From Chryseobacterium gilvum (GTDB lineage: Bacteria; Bacteroidota; Bacteroidia; Flavobacteriales; Weeksellaceae): DNA of 64,000 nucleotides. The notes under the pieces were generated by a model that was not told where the DNA came from, made no database searches, and worked only from the letters and a program-made list of their open reading frames with translations. The stretch is taken from the NCBI RefSeq assembly GCF_025628965.1, contig NZ_JAOTEN010000001.1, positions 310,001 through 374,000 of the forward strand, given 5' to 3'. This document shows, piece after piece, positions 1 to 9,271 of the stretch. Each line of letters opens with the position of its first letter. Position 1 is the first letter of the stretch. A program made the translations under genes and the position numbers.

Positions 1-1
1 C

Positions 2-2083
2 AATATCTCATTAGAAGCTTCAAACGAAAATACGTCATTCAGATCATCTTTAACCTATCTAAAGAATGAATGGATGATGCCAAATACAGGATTTAACAGA
101 TTCAATGCTGCATTTTCAGTAGATCATAAGCTGAATGAAAAATTGAAAATAGGGATTAAATTCAATTACAATAAGACAAAAAGTGATAATTTACCGGCCA
201 CCGGTTACAGCAACCAGTCGATCTCCTATTTCATGATCTTCCAGAATCCGAACGTGGATCTTTCGTGGTACGCACCTATCTGGAAAGCGGGAAAAGAACA
301 GGTTGATCAGATTCATCCGTTCAGCTCATTTATTGATAATCCTTACTTGATTGCATACGAAATGCTAAACGGGGTGGATAAAAACTTCATTACCGGAAAT
401 GTGAACCTCAACTATAAAATTACCAAAAACTTTGAGGTAATGCTGAGATCCGGAATGGAGTTAACCAACGAAGAGCGTACCCAGAAAAGACCGTGGAGTT
501 CTGCCAATTATCTTCAGGGGATGTACAGGGAGCAATATATCAGATTGATGGATTTAAATAATGATGTATTATTTACCTATAAAAATCAATTCGGTGATTT
601 TGATTTCAGTGCATCCGTAGGAGGAAATATCCGATACACAGAATATACCATGAATGATTATTTGGCAGAAGGACTTCTGAAACCAGGACTTTACACAATG
701 CCAAACGGAATTTCAACCATTATAAAATTTGCCAAACCAAGCGATAAACAGGTAAACAGTACCTATGCATTGGCGACTCTGGGGTACAAAAATGTAGCCT
801 TTCTGGATGTTACCGCAAGAAATGACTGGAGCAGTACGCTTCCTCAGGAAAACCGCTCGTACTTTTACCCATCGGTGGCAACGTCATTCATTCTTTCTGA
901 TATTTTTAAATTAACTTCAAATCAATTTAATTACTGGAAACTAAGAGCTTCCTGGTCTATGGTAGGAAATGATACAGATCCTTATCTATTAGAAAAATAC
1001 TATAACAACAGTGATTTTTCAGGCTCTATAGAATCACCGTCATTATATCCGAACCCGAATCTGAAACCAAACATGATTACCAATATCGAAGCCGGGATGG
1101 ATTTCAGTATTCTTAAAAACAGGATCAATTACAGCATCACAGCATATCAGAATAATTCTAAAGACCAGATCGTAAAAATTCCGACACTTTGGGAAACAGG
1201 ATACAGCAACAGAATGATCAATGCAGGAGAAGTACGGAACAGAGGGGTGGAAATGACTTTAAATACCTATCCTGTGAAAAACAAAAACTTCTCATGGAGT
1301 GTTAATGCAAACTGGTCTTTAAACAGAAACAAAATTTTATCACTCCCTGAAGAGTTTCATGGTGAGCCATATACCATGGCAAGTGTAGGAGGTGTAGTGT
1401 ATTACAATGCATTTGTTGGCGGTTCATTAGGTGATATGTACGGATACGGGTTGATGTATTCTCCGGACGGTCAGGTGATTTTCGGCAGCGATGGTTTAAC
1501 GGCTAAACCTACCCAAATGAAAAAAATAGGAAATGCATATCCGGAATGGAGAGCTGGTCTTCAGAATGAATTCAGATATAAAAATATTACAGTAAGTATT
1601 TCATTTGACGGACAATACAAAGGAATGGCATATTCACAATCTCATCATAAAATGACAGAACAGGGAAAACTGGAGCATACTTTGGCAGGAAGAGAAAACG
1701 CCGGTGGGATTATCATAGGAGAAGGAGTGGTGCAAAATCCGGACGGTTCGTTTTCAACCAATACAAAAGGAGTTTTGGTCTCTGCTTACTATGCAGATTA
1801 TTACCGAAGAGCCAATGTGGAAACCAACACGTTTGATACCTCTTTCATCAAACTAAGAGATGCCAGAATTTCATATTCTTTCCCGAAAACAATTACTGAT
1901 GAGCTGAAGATCACCGATCTTACATTAGCCTTATTCGGAAGAAATCTCTGGATGTGGACCAAGTTTCCGCTGTTTGATCCAGAAGCCGCAACCCTGAATG
2001 ACAATCAGATTACTCCCGGCGTAGAAATGGGGCAGCTGCCGACTGCGAGAACGGTGGGAATTCAACTTAATGTTAAATTTTAA
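2..2083 (+). CDS. SusC/RagA-family TonB-dependent outer-membrane receptor, 5'-truncated by the window edge
   Basis: The reading frame is open from base 2, so only the C-terminal part (about 694 residues) is present; the plug domain and signal peptide lie outside the window. The segment is rich in alternating aromatic/polar beta-strands such as NDWSSTLPQENRSYFYPS and ends in the barrel-type terminus VGIQLNVKF. Long periplasmic-turn/extracellular-loop alternation and the SusD gene 11 bp downstream identify it as a SusC-type receptor. Such receptors import oligomeric nutrients across the outer membrane using TonB energy, with the SusD lipoprotein as lid. The substrate cannot be read from the sequence; the phosphoesterase that follows hints at a phosphorylated compound (inference). 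Confidence 0.93.
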   Translation, partial: NISLEASNENTSFRSSLTYLKNEWMMPNTGFNRFNAAFSVDHKLNEKLKIGIKFNYNKTKSDNLPATGYSNQSISYFMIFQNPNVDLSWYAPIWKAGKEQVDQIHPFSSFIDNPYLIAYEMLNGVDKNFITGNVNLNYKITKNFEVMLRSGMELTNEERTQKRPWSSANYLQGMYREQYIRLMDLNNDVLFTYKNQFGDFDFSASVGGNIRYTEYTMNDYLAEGLLKPGLYTMPNGISTIIKFAKPSDKQVNSTYALATLGYKNVAFLDVTARNDWSSTLPQENRSYFYPSVATSFILSDIFKLTSNQFNYWKLRASWSMVGNDTDPYLLEKYYNNSDFSGSIESPSLYPNPNLKPNMITNIEAGMDFSILKNRINYSITAYQNNSKDQIVKIPTLWETGYSNRMINAGEVRNRGVEMTLNTYPVKNKNFSWSVNANWSLNRNKILSLPEEFHGEPYTMASVGGVVYYNAFVGGSLGDMYGYGLMYSPDGQVIFGSDGLTAKPTQMKKIGNAYPEWRAGLQNEFRYKNITVSISFDGQYKGMAYSQSHHKMTEQGKLEHTLAGRENAGGIIIGEGVVQNPDGSFSTNTKGVLVSAYYADYYRRANVETNTFDTSFIKLRDARISYSFPKTITDELKITDLTLALFGRNLWMWTKFPLFDPEAATLNDNQITPGVEMGQLPTARTVGIQLNVKF

Positions 2084-2094
2084 AATTCTAAATC

Positions 2095-3546
2095 ATGAAA
2101 AAATTACTTTTAAATATAGCACTTATTACAGGATTGAGCCTTGTATCAGTCTCTTGTGACCGAAATCTGGATGAAGTGAATGTCGATGAAAGCAGAGTTA
2201 ATGAAGCCGTTGCTTCCAAATTACTGGTTCCCATTCAATACAATATGTCTGCGGTTAATTACATGAGAGCCAATGATTTTACCTTTGATATCATGCAGGT
2301 TTCTCTTGATTTTCCGAATGAAGGAAATTCTCTGAGCCGTTATTACGTCACCGAAAATACCGGCGCAGGGTATTGGAACAATAGCTATAAATGGCTGATG
2401 CAGATCAACGATATGAAAAAAGCAGCTCTGAGAGATAATGATGTAAATTATCAGGCGATTGCTATGGTTTTAAACGCCTGGGTGTATTCCAACCTTACCG
2501 ATACGTACGGTGATGTTCCGTTTTCAGAAGCTTCAAATTTAGATGGAGGCATTACACAGCCAAAATTTGATAAGCAGAAAGATATTTATATTAAATTATT
2601 AAATGATTTAAAAACAGCCAATTCACTTTTTGTAACCACGAAACCGCTTACCGGAGCAGATATTTTCTACAAAGCGGAAACGGATGCCAATGGAATTATC
2701 AATTGGAAAAAATTCTGTAATTCACTTTCTTTGAGATTATTAACCAGGATTTTAAAGAAAAACGGAGAAGTGAATGTGTATGAAAGAATTCAGGAGATCA
2801 TTAGTAATCCTACGACATTCCCGATCTTCCAGAGCAATGCAGATACGGCAAAATTAAACGTTACAGGAGTCGCACCGGTTTTGCCTCCTATTGCAAGGCC
2901 GCAGGATTTTACAACCGGAAGAGCGGCGTCAGCATTTTTTGTGGAAACTTTAAAAGCAAATAACGACCCGAGAATGGCATTGTTTTTCGGTCAGGCAAAA
3001 GATCTGGCTACTAACGCAAATATCGGCTATAAAGGCGCCCCAACAGGATATGCTTACGGTACGACATTCAATTACCAACCTTCGAATATGAACCAGAACC
3101 TGGCAAAAGCTCCGCTGAATATTTTAATTTATCCTTACGCCGAACTGCAGTTTACCTTATCCGAACTGGCGTTTAAAGGAATCATCCCGGGAAGCGCGCA
3201 AACATATTACGAAAACGGAGTAAAAGCAACAATTGAGCAGTGGGGCGCGGTTATGCCAACAAATTATTTTACCAATCCCAATGTTGCCTATAACGGGACT
3301 TTAGAAAGAATCATGCTTCAGAAATATGTTTCATTATTCTTCGTAGATCAGCAGCAATGGTTTGAAAAAAGGAGGACAGGTTTCCCTGTGTTACCAAACA
3401 ACGGAGGATTGCTTAATAACGGAAATCTTCCTCAGAGACTCATGTATCCTCCCAATCCGAAAGTACTGAACACTACCAATTATCAGGCAGCAGTTCAGCA
3501 GATGGGCGGTGATGATATCAATCTTAAAACCTGGTGGAATCAGTAA
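2095..3546 (+). CDS. SusD/RagB-like nutrient-binding outer-membrane lipoprotein
   Basis: 483 residues. A lipoprotein signal peptide ends in SLVSVSC (Cys21), placing the protein on the outer membrane. The region with NAWVYSNLTDTYGDVPFSEA near residue 125-145 is typical of SusD-like proteins with tetratricopeptide-type helices (the SusD-like_2 group), as is the C-terminal W-F-E-K-R-R-T-G-F-P segment. It starts 11 bp after the SusC stop, so both are probably co-transcribed and form the SusCD pair in which SusD captures ligand and closes over the barrel. The phosphoesterase gene follows after 32 bp. Family assignment is firm; ligand unknown. Confidence 0.92.
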   Translation: MKKLLLNIALITGLSLVSVSCDRNLDEVNVDESRVNEAVASKLLVPIQYNMSAVNYMRANDFTFDIMQVSLDFPNEGNSLSRYYVTENTGAGYWNNSYKWLMQINDMKKAALRDNDVNYQAIAMVLNAWVYSNLTDTYGDVPFSEASNLDGGITQPKFDKQKDIYIKLLNDLKTANSLFVTTKPLTGADIFYKAETDANGIINWKKFCNSLSLRLLTRILKKNGEVNVYERIQEIISNPTTFPIFQSNADTAKLNVTGVAPVLPPIARPQDFTTGRAASAFFVETLKANNDPRMALFFGQAKDLATNANIGYKGAPTGYAYGTTFNYQPSNMNQNLAKAPLNILIYPYAELQFTLSELAFKGIIPGSAQTYYENGVKATIEQWGAVMPTNYFTNPNVAYNGTLERIMLQKYVSLFFVDQQQWFEKRRTGFPVLPNNGGLLNNGNLPQRLMYPPNPKVLNTTNYQAAVQQMGGDDINLKTWWNQ

Positions 3547-3578
3547 TTATCAATTATCATTAAAAATCAAAAAGTAAA

Positions 3579-5156
3579 ATGAATATAAAATTTTTTATGC
3601 CCTGTCTGTTCATTTCAGCAATGGCATTCTCACAGACTTCCGTTTCAGGATATGTTTTTGAAGACGGCAACAAAAATCTTAAAAAAGAAAACCGCGAAAA
3701 AGGAATCGAAGGAGTAGCGGTTTCAAATGGAACGCAGGTGGTTTTAACAGACAAAAGCGGCAGATACAGCCTTCCTATTCAGGAAAATCAGACCGTTTTT
3801 GTGATCAAACCTTCCGGATATATGACTCCGTTAAATGCAAACAATCTTCCTCAGTACTATTATCAGTATAAACCAAAAGGTTCTCCTGCAGATTTTAAAT
3901 ATAAAGGAACTGCGCCGACAGGAGAGCTTCCTAAAGAATTGAATTTTGCATTACATAAACAAAACGAAAGCAAAAATTTTGACATTTTAGTGTTCGGAGA
4001 TCCGCAACCGTACACGGAAAAAGAATTGGATTACTTCAAAAGAGCCATCGTCAATGAGGTGAAAAATACCAAGAAAAATGCAGTATTGGGAATCAGTCTG
4101 GGAGATTTGGTAGGGGATAATTTAAGTTTACAAAAGCCTTATGCAGATGTAATGAAAGATGTGGGCTTGCCATGGTACAACGTTATGGGAAACCACGATA
4201 TGAATTATGACGCGAAAGAAGATCTGCTGTCAGACGAAACTTTTGAATCGAATTTCGGGCCTGCAAATTACTCTTTCAACTACGGAAATGTTCATTTCAT
4301 TATTCTGGATGATATTTTGTATCCCGATCCCAGAGACGGAAAAGGATATTGGGGAGGCTTCCGGGAAGATCAATTGAAATTCGTGGAAAATGACTTGAAA
4401 TTGGTAGATAAAAGCAAATTGGTGGTTGTTTCTTTTCACATTCCTTTGGAGCATAAAAACGAAGACAATTTCAGAAATGCAGACCGTCAGAAATTATTTG
4501 ATTACTTGACCCCATTTCAAAACGCGCTCATTTTATCGGCCCATACGCACATTCAGCAACAGATCTTCTACGGTAAACAAGCGGGTTGGAACGGTTCAAA
4601 AGACCTTCACGAATATAATGCAGGAACTACATGCGGCGATTGGTGGTCCGGAACGGCCGATGATGCAGGATTGCCTACTTCAACGATGAGAGACGGTACG
4701 GCAAAAGGATATTCTTTCATCAGTTTCAATGATAATCAGTATAAAGTGAAATACAAAACTGCCGGAAAACCGGAAGATTATCAGATCAAATTATATGTTC
4801 CAAAAGCAATTCCCGGGAAAACCTCAGCAAAAATCCTGGCCAATTTCTTTATGGGAACCAAAACCGATAAAGTAGAATACAAAATTGACGGCGATCAGTG
4901 GGAAACAATGGAGTATGACGAAACCATAGATCCGAATTTTGCGATGTCAGTTTTTAAATGGGATGTAACGCCATCATTACTACCGGGAAGAAGGCCTTCA
5001 AACCCGGAAATGTCAAAACATATCTGGACAGGCGCTTTCCCGAAAAAACTTCCTCTGGGAAAACATAAAGTTGAGGTAAAAGCAACGGATATGTACGGAA
5101 ATCAATTCTCGGCATCCGAAGAATTTGAAGTTCAGAATCCGGTTCTTATTCCTTAA
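3579..5156 (+). CDS. Secreted calcineurin-like metallophosphoesterase with N- and C-terminal accessory domains
   Basis: 525 residues. A signal peptide (to about AFSQ, residue 19) indicates export. Residues about 20-120 form a beta-rich N-terminal domain like those that precede calcineurin-like enzymes in Bacteroidota (EDGNKN..., GRYSLPI). The catalytic domain shows metal-binding motifs in order: FGDPQP (about 137), GDLVGD (about 172), GNHDMNYD (about 204), SFHIP (about 285) and SAHTHIQ (about 321). Residues about 380-520 form a C-terminal beta domain. It would hydrolyse a phospho(di)ester in the periplasm or at the surface. It is the third gene of the SusCD locus and is followed by a strong hairpin terminator, so the three genes probably act together. 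Confidence 0.92.
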   Translation: MNIKFFMPCLFISAMAFSQTSVSGYVFEDGNKNLKKENREKGIEGVAVSNGTQVVLTDKSGRYSLPIQENQTVFVIKPSGYMTPLNANNLPQYYYQYKPKGSPADFKYKGTAPTGELPKELNFALHKQNESKNFDILVFGDPQPYTEKELDYFKRAIVNEVKNTKKNAVLGISLGDLVGDNLSLQKPYADVMKDVGLPWYNVMGNHDMNYDAKEDLLSDETFESNFGPANYSFNYGNVHFIILDDILYPDPRDGKGYWGGFREDQLKFVENDLKLVDKSKLVVVSFHIPLEHKNEDNFRNADRQKLFDYLTPFQNALILSAHTHIQQQIFYGKQAGWNGSKDLHEYNAGTTCGDWWSGTADDAGLPTSTMRDGTAKGYSFISFNDNQYKVKYKTAGKPEDYQIKLYVPKAIPGKTSAKILANFFMGTKTDKVEYKIDGDQWETMEYDETIDPNFAMSVFKWDVTPSLLPGRRPSNPEMSKHIWTGAFPKKLPLGKHKVEVKATDMYGNQFSASEEFEVQNPVLIP

Positions 5157-5180
5157 TTTAATTTTTTATATTACTTTCAG

Positions 5181-5212
5181 AAACCGGCTTATTGTAAGCC
5201 GGTTTTATTTTT
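5181..5212 (+). terminator. Rho-independent terminator after the SusCD-phosphoesterase locus
   Basis: An 11-bp perfect stem AAACCGGCTTA / TAAGCCGGTTT with a 3-nt loop is followed by a T-rich stretch. It lies 25 bp after the phosphoesterase stop. Confidence 0.85.
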
Positions 5213-5281
5213 ATAGAAATTACAAATGATCCAGTTTTGATTAATCTACTTGCAAAAAAATGGTTTCAGATCCTTAGTTTG

Positions 5282-5289
5282 TACCTTTG
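5282..5289 (+). promoter_or_regulatory. -7 box TACCTTTG upstream of the SDR gene
   Basis: TACCTTTG matches the Bacteroidota -7 consensus TAnnTTTG. Transcription would begin near 5296, which rules out the upstream in-frame TTG at 5237 and supports the ATG at 5309. No clear -33 TTG lies at the expected distance. Confidence 0.55.
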
Positions 5290-5308
5290 CATACAAATAT
5301 GTAATACT

Positions 5309-6022
5309 ATGAATATAAACGGAAAAACCGCCTTTATTACAGGTGGAGGAAGAGGTCTCGGAAAAGCAGTTGCATTGGCATTGGCCAATGAAGGTGTCCA
5401 TATCGGAATTACCGGAAGGAATGAAGAAAACCTCAAAATGACAGTGGAAGAAATCAGGAGTTTTGGCGTGAATGCAACCTATGCAGTCTTCTCAATGGAT
5501 AATGAAATTCAGGTAAAAGCAGGGATTGAATTGTTGGCCGAACAGTTGGGAGGCGTTGATATTTTAATTAACAATGCCGGAATCGGTGACTTCGGAACGA
5601 TCGAAGAAATGCCTTCAGAAACCTGGGAACAGGTAATCAAAACCAATCTTTTCGGTGTATATTACGCAGCAAAAGCAGTTTATCCGTTTATGAAAGCAAA
5701 AGGAGAAGGTGATATTGTAAATGTTGCTTCCACCGCAGGCTTGAAAGGCGGGCCAAATATGTCGGCATACGCGGCTTCAAAAGCAGCGGTTGTTTCTCTG
5801 TCCCAATCTATGATGGCAGAATGGAGAAAGCAAAACATCCGTGTGGTTACCTTAACGCCGAGTACCATTGCTTCTGACATGTCTATTCAGGGTGGTTTGA
5901 CAGACGGAAATCCGGAAACCGTTCTTCAGCCGGAAGATTTTGCGGAATGGGTAAAAGATATTTTGAAAATGAACAGAAGGGCTTTAATTGCCAACGGTTC
6001 TATTTTTTCTACAAATCCGTAA
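5309..6022 (+). CDS. Short-chain dehydrogenase/reductase (3-ketoacyl-ACP reductase-like)
   Basis: 237 residues from the ATG at 5309; a longer in-frame opening from TTG 5237 exists but the likely promoter box lies inside it. Classical SDR motifs are visible: the nucleotide-binding TGGGRGLG at residues 11-18, the NNAG motif (ILINNAGIGDFG), the catalytic Ser in VNVASTAG, and the YxxxK pair in SAYAASKAAV. Length and motifs match the FabG-like group, which reduces a keto group with NAD(P)H in the cytoplasm. It stands alone between two hairpin terminators, so it is probably a monocistronic accessory oxidoreductase rather than the fatty-acid FabG; the exact substrate is unknown. Confidence 0.9.
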   Translation: MNINGKTAFITGGGRGLGKAVALALANEGVHIGITGRNEENLKMTVEEIRSFGVNATYAVFSMDNEIQVKAGIELLAEQLGGVDILINNAGIGDFGTIEEMPSETWEQVIKTNLFGVYYAAKAVYPFMKAKGEGDIVNVASTAGLKGGPNMSAYAASKAAVVSLSQSMMAEWRKQNIRVVTLTPSTIASDMSIQGGLTDGNPETVLQPEDFAEWVKDILKMNRRALIANGSIFSTNP

Positions 6023-6047
6023 TTAAAATAATTTTCACCTCAATAGG

Positions 6048-6072
6048 AGCGGGCTTTAGCCCGCTTTTTTTA
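6048..6072 (+). terminator. Terminator of the SDR gene
   Basis: GC-rich hairpin AGCGGGCT-TT-AGCCCGCT followed by a run of T. It lies 25 bp after the SDR stop. Confidence 0.85.
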
Positions 6073-6079
6073 TTATGTC

Positions 6080-6107
6080 ATTGCGAGGAGCGAAGCGACG
6101 AAGCAAT
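6080..6107. repeat. ATTGCGAGGAGCGAAGCGAC-type dispersed palindromic repeat
   Basis: The stretch starts ATTGC and ends GCAAT, with the GC-rich core GAGGAGCGAAGCGACGAA, in otherwise AT-rich DNA. Repeats of this ATTGCGAG...GAAGCAAT type are common between genes of many bacteria. Only one copy is in this window, so the repeat status rests on prior knowledge. Confidence 0.45.
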
Positions 6108-6196
6108 CCTATAAAACATAAAGCATTCAAAAAAAACTTGTGTTCTTCACTTTAAAAACAACACCGCGATATTCTAATAAATCAAAAAAGTAGTTT

Positions 6197-6204
6197 TATT
6201 TTTG
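6197..6204 (+). promoter_or_regulatory. -7 box TATTTTTG of prmA
   Basis: Exact TAnnTTTG match 15 bp before the prmA ATG. No TTG is seen at the -33 position. Confidence 0.5.
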
Positions 6205-6219
6205 TAGCAAATTATTCTC

Positions 6220-7047
6220 ATGCAAAATTATTTAGAATTCGATTTCAAAATTTCCCCTCTTCAGCCCTGGAACGAAATATTAATGGCAGAATTGATAGAA
6301 ATAGGTTTCGACAGCTTTACAGAAGAGCTTGAAGGGATTTTAGGCTATATTCAGAAAGATTTGTTCAATGAAGAAGATTTGAAAAATTTGCCGCTGTTCC
6401 AGAACAAGGATGTCCGTATTGAATATACTTTTAAAGAAATGCCCAATATCAACTGGAATGAAGAATGGGAAAAGAATTTTGAACCCATCAATATCGATGA
6501 TAAAGTGTTGATCAGGGCTGAGTTTCACGAATCAATTCCGGGGATGCATGAGATCATCATTCAGCCGAAAATGTCTTTCGGAACAGGGCATCATCCCACA
6601 ACGCATCTGATGATTCAGCAGATGATGAATATAGATCTTAAAGATAAAAAAGTTCTGGATATGGGTTGCGGGACTTCAGTACTGGCCATTTATGCAAAAC
6701 AGAAAGGAGCGGGCGAAACAAAAGCCATTGATATCGACGAATGGTCCGTGGAAAATTCAAAAGAAAATGCGATTAGAAACAATGTGGAGTTGGATATTGA
6801 ACTTGGAACTGCTGAAAATTTAGGCAATGAAAATTATGACATTATTTTAGCAAATATCAACCGTAATATCCTGATTTCAGATATTCCGACGTATGTTTCT
6901 GTGCTGAATGAAGGCGGAAAATTACTGCTTTCCGGATTGTGTTTCTTCGATGTAGATGATATTCTTGAAGTTTGTCACGAAAATAATTTAAAGCTGAAAA
7001 ATAAACTGCAACGTGAAGAATGGGTAAGCTTATTGCTTGAGAAATAA
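6220..7047 (+). CDS. prmA: Ribosomal protein L11 methyltransferase
   Basis: 275 residues, the usual PrmA length. The N-terminal half is the L11-binding domain; the C-terminal half is a class I SAM methyltransferase. Visible motifs are the family signature MSFGTGHHPTTHLM at about residue 118, the SAM-binding motif DMGCGTSVLAIYA near residue 147 (usually D-x-G-C-G-S-G), and ANINRNIL near residue 210, matching the conserved catalytic/adenine region. It trimethylates ribosomal protein L11 in the cytoplasm. In the SAM motif Thr replaces the common Ser, a mild variation. Confidence 0.95.
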   Translation: MQNYLEFDFKISPLQPWNEILMAELIEIGFDSFTEELEGILGYIQKDLFNEEDLKNLPLFQNKDVRIEYTFKEMPNINWNEEWEKNFEPINIDDKVLIRAEFHESIPGMHEIIIQPKMSFGTGHHPTTHLMIQQMMNIDLKDKKVLDMGCGTSVLAIYAKQKGAGETKAIDIDEWSVENSKENAIRNNVELDIELGTAENLGNENYDIILANINRNILISDIPTYVSVLNEGGKLLLSGLCFFDVDDILEVCHENNLKLKNKLQREEWVSLLLEK

Positions 7048-7061
7048 TCATAAAATGTACT

Positions 7062-7901
7062 ATGAAATCTTTATTCGCAGCTTTATGTTTATGCATCATC
7101 CAGATTTTTTCTGCGCAGGAAGAAGTGTATGCCAACGGAATTTTTGGTTTTGAAGATAATACGCCCCAGAAAATATTCACAGATCGGTCAAGGATAAGAC
7201 AATCACCCAAAACTGATGCTCAAATCATAGATTCTTTACAGGCCAATCAGCAGATTTTAATTCTTAAAAAAGAGGAAGCTGTTCTGAAGCTGGGTGAAAG
7301 ATCTGCAAACTGGTATAAAATATCGTACCAGAAAGGTGATAAAACGCTGCAGGGGTACATTTGGGGCGGAAATCTCTGCATTGGATACCGAAACAAAAAC
7401 GGGTATGACTTTCTGTATGGAATTTCAAAGACCATCAATAAAAAAGACCGGCAGTTTAATCAGGACTATCAGCAGAATACCGCAAGTATTAAAGTTTTAA
7501 AAAATAATGATTTAGTTGATGAAATTTTCTTTGAAACCGGTTCCGGAGAAAGTTTAAATTTTGGGACATTCAGTATTGAAAGCAGCCATCAGCTGAAAGA
7601 CGTTGAATATACGCTAAAAGCGTCTGTCTCAGGAGAAGCCTGCGGAATTGCCGGGTATGACCAGTATATTCTTTTTAAAAATAAGAAACTGATCGCTCTT
7701 CCTCAATTGATGAATGTGGGTGATGCCGATGTGTACTACCACAGCGAAAAATTCATTTTCCCAAATGACAAAGGCGGAATAGCCAATGCTTTTATTTTAA
7801 AAATGGAAGAAATGGAAAAAGATGACCGTGACCGGGAAAAGAAAAAACGCGCCTCCAAAATCTATCTTTGGGACGGTAATGCTTATCATTTGAAAAAATA
7901 A
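7062..7901 (+). CDS. Secreted protein with bacterial SH3-like domain
   Basis: 279 residues. A signal peptide (MKSLFAALCLCIIQIFSAQ) is followed by a bacterial SH3-type region at about residues 40-105 (SRIRQSPKTDAQIIDSLQ, then GYIWGGNLC), a fold commonly used to bind peptidoglycan or protein partners. The remaining 170 residues have no motif I recognise; they include a charged stretch (KMEEMEKDDRDREKKKR) before the end. It starts 14 bp after prmA and is probably co-transcribed with it, without an obvious functional link. Function unknown. Confidence 0.8.
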   Translation: MKSLFAALCLCIIQIFSAQEEVYANGIFGFEDNTPQKIFTDRSRIRQSPKTDAQIIDSLQANQQILILKKEEAVLKLGERSANWYKISYQKGDKTLQGYIWGGNLCIGYRNKNGYDFLYGISKTINKKDRQFNQDYQQNTASIKVLKNNDLVDEIFFETGSGESLNFGTFSIESSHQLKDVEYTLKASVSGEACGIAGYDQYILFKNKKLIALPQLMNVGDADVYYHSEKFIFPNDKGGIANAFILKMEEMEKDDRDREKKKRASKIYLWDGNAYHLKK

Positions 7902-7911
7902 GATAACTCTA

Positions 7912-9207
7912 TTACGACTGATATCCCAGCAATTTTCGGATCTGGTAAAAGAATCTTTCAATTAATCTTAAATCCTGCGTCACAATTTCTGCATTTCCCC
8001 GCAATTCTTTATCAAATTTCAGGGTTTTGTTGTAGGAGGTTTTTAAGCCTTTCGGAAGAATGACGTCAACATAATAATTTCCCTTTTCATCAGGGATCAG
8101 TGAAATATTCTGCACTTTTCCTTCGATGATTCCGTATTCCTGGAAGCGGTAGTTGTCAAGTTTGATCAATACTTTTTCTCCCGGAATAATTTTACCCGAA
8201 TTCACTGTCGGAACAGACATTCTTCCCACCAATTGCTCAGTATGGTCCGGTAATACAGATACTATAGGATCACCTGCTTTCACGAATTGATTTTCCCCAA
8301 AAAACTGCTGAAAACTAGCTATTCCGTCGGTAGAAGAGATGATAAGATAATTCTGTTCCCATTCTTTTAATGATTTTCTCAGCTGCTCAAACAATTGTAA
8401 AGTCTGAGATGAATAGGTAATTTTATCTTTTTCTGTATTAATGGCTGTTCCGCTTTTTGTCTTGTTGAGATTCGAAATGCTTTCCTGCGCCTGAGAAAGA
8501 GAAATATTAAGGTTTTCCAAATTCTGCTGTGCCTGCAGATATTTCAGTTTTTCACCTTCGAGTTCCACTGCCGCAATCACCCCCTGATTGAATAATTCCT
8601 GCGATCTTAGATAATTCTTTCGGGTAAGTTCGGTTTTTGCTGCTTCAAGATTTCTTTGCTGCTTCAGCGTTGTTATCCTGTTTCTGGATTCTGAAATGCT
8701 TTGATTGGCGGCAAGGTTTTCGGGGGCATACGGTTGAAGTCGTGTAAATAAATTTTCGTCCTGAAAAGCTTTTGCAAAACTGTTGTAATCTCCCTGCAAT
8801 TCGCCCAATTTATAGTGAGCAACTTCATTTACAGGAAAAGAAAGCAGCTGATCCGAAGCAATGGAATCTACAAGTTTTTTTAATTTTAAAACGTCTTCAT
8901 AATGTGCAGTAGACTGCAAAACGAGCATCACATCCCCTTTTTTGACTTTCTGGTGGTCTTTAATGAATATTTTTTCGATCTTAGAGCTGCTTCTCGCTTC
9001 GATTTTCTCAGGCGGGTTCTGAGAAGTGACAATAATAGGCGCCGGAACAAATTCCGGGTATTTGATGATGTAGCTCATCACCAGAACCAGCATCAGAATG
9101 ATAAGAATAATGGTATTTCCCCACCGGAACATCCAGTGAGGCGGCTCTGTAAGAATATCCTGAACACTTTCTGAACGGAGCTCTATGTTGTCTAAAATGT
9201 CTTTCAT
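7912..9207 (-). CDS. HlyD-family membrane-fusion (adaptor) protein of a peptide exporter
   Basis: 431 residues. One transmembrane helix at about residues 29-48 (NTIILIILMLVLVMSYIIKY) follows a cytoplasmic N-terminus. A biotinyl-lipoyl half (SKIEKIFIKDHQKVKKGDVML, first 20 residues of this segment at about 75-95) and a long coiled-coil hairpin (about 150-280, rich in Q/E/L/N) follow, then the second lipoyl half and a beta-barrel domain. This is the periplasmic adaptor linking a C39 ABC exporter to an outer-membrane channel. The matching exporter gene lies just upstream on the same strand, now separated by a small insertion. No TolC-like gene is in the window, so the channel is probably encoded elsewhere. 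Confidence 0.92.
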   Translation of the reverse strand: MKDILDNIELRSESVQDILTEPPHWMFRWGNTIILIILMLVLVMSYIIKYPEFVPAPIIVTSQNPPEKIEARSSSKIEKIFIKDHQKVKKGDVMLVLQSTAHYEDVLKLKKLVDSIASDQLLSFPVNEVAHYKLGELQGDYNSFAKAFQDENLFTRLQPYAPENLAANQSISESRNRITTLKQQRNLEAAKTELTRKNYLRSQELFNQGVIAAVELEGEKLKYLQAQQNLENLNISLSQAQESISNLNKTKSGTAINTEKDKITYSSQTLQLFEQLRKSLKEWEQNYLIISSTDGIASFQQFFGENQFVKAGDPIVSVLPDHTEQLVGRMSVPTVNSGKIIPGEKVLIKLDNYRFQEYGIIEGKVQNISLIPDEKGNYYVDVILPKGLKTSYNKTLKFDKELRGNAEIVTQDLRLIERFFYQIRKLLGYQS

Positions 9208-9209
9208 TT

Positions 9210-9241
9210 AATTAGAAATTAGGATTTAGCAATCAGAAATT
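9210..9241. repeat. Left direct repeat flanking the four-helix-bundle gene
   Basis: 32-bp AT-rich repeat beginning AATTAGAAATTAGGATTTAG. It matches 9621-9652 at 26 of 32 positions in the same orientation. The pair brackets the small gene between exporter and adaptor. Confidence 0.6.
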
Positions 9242-9271
9242 ATTACTACTTCTAAATATTCACTAAATCAC

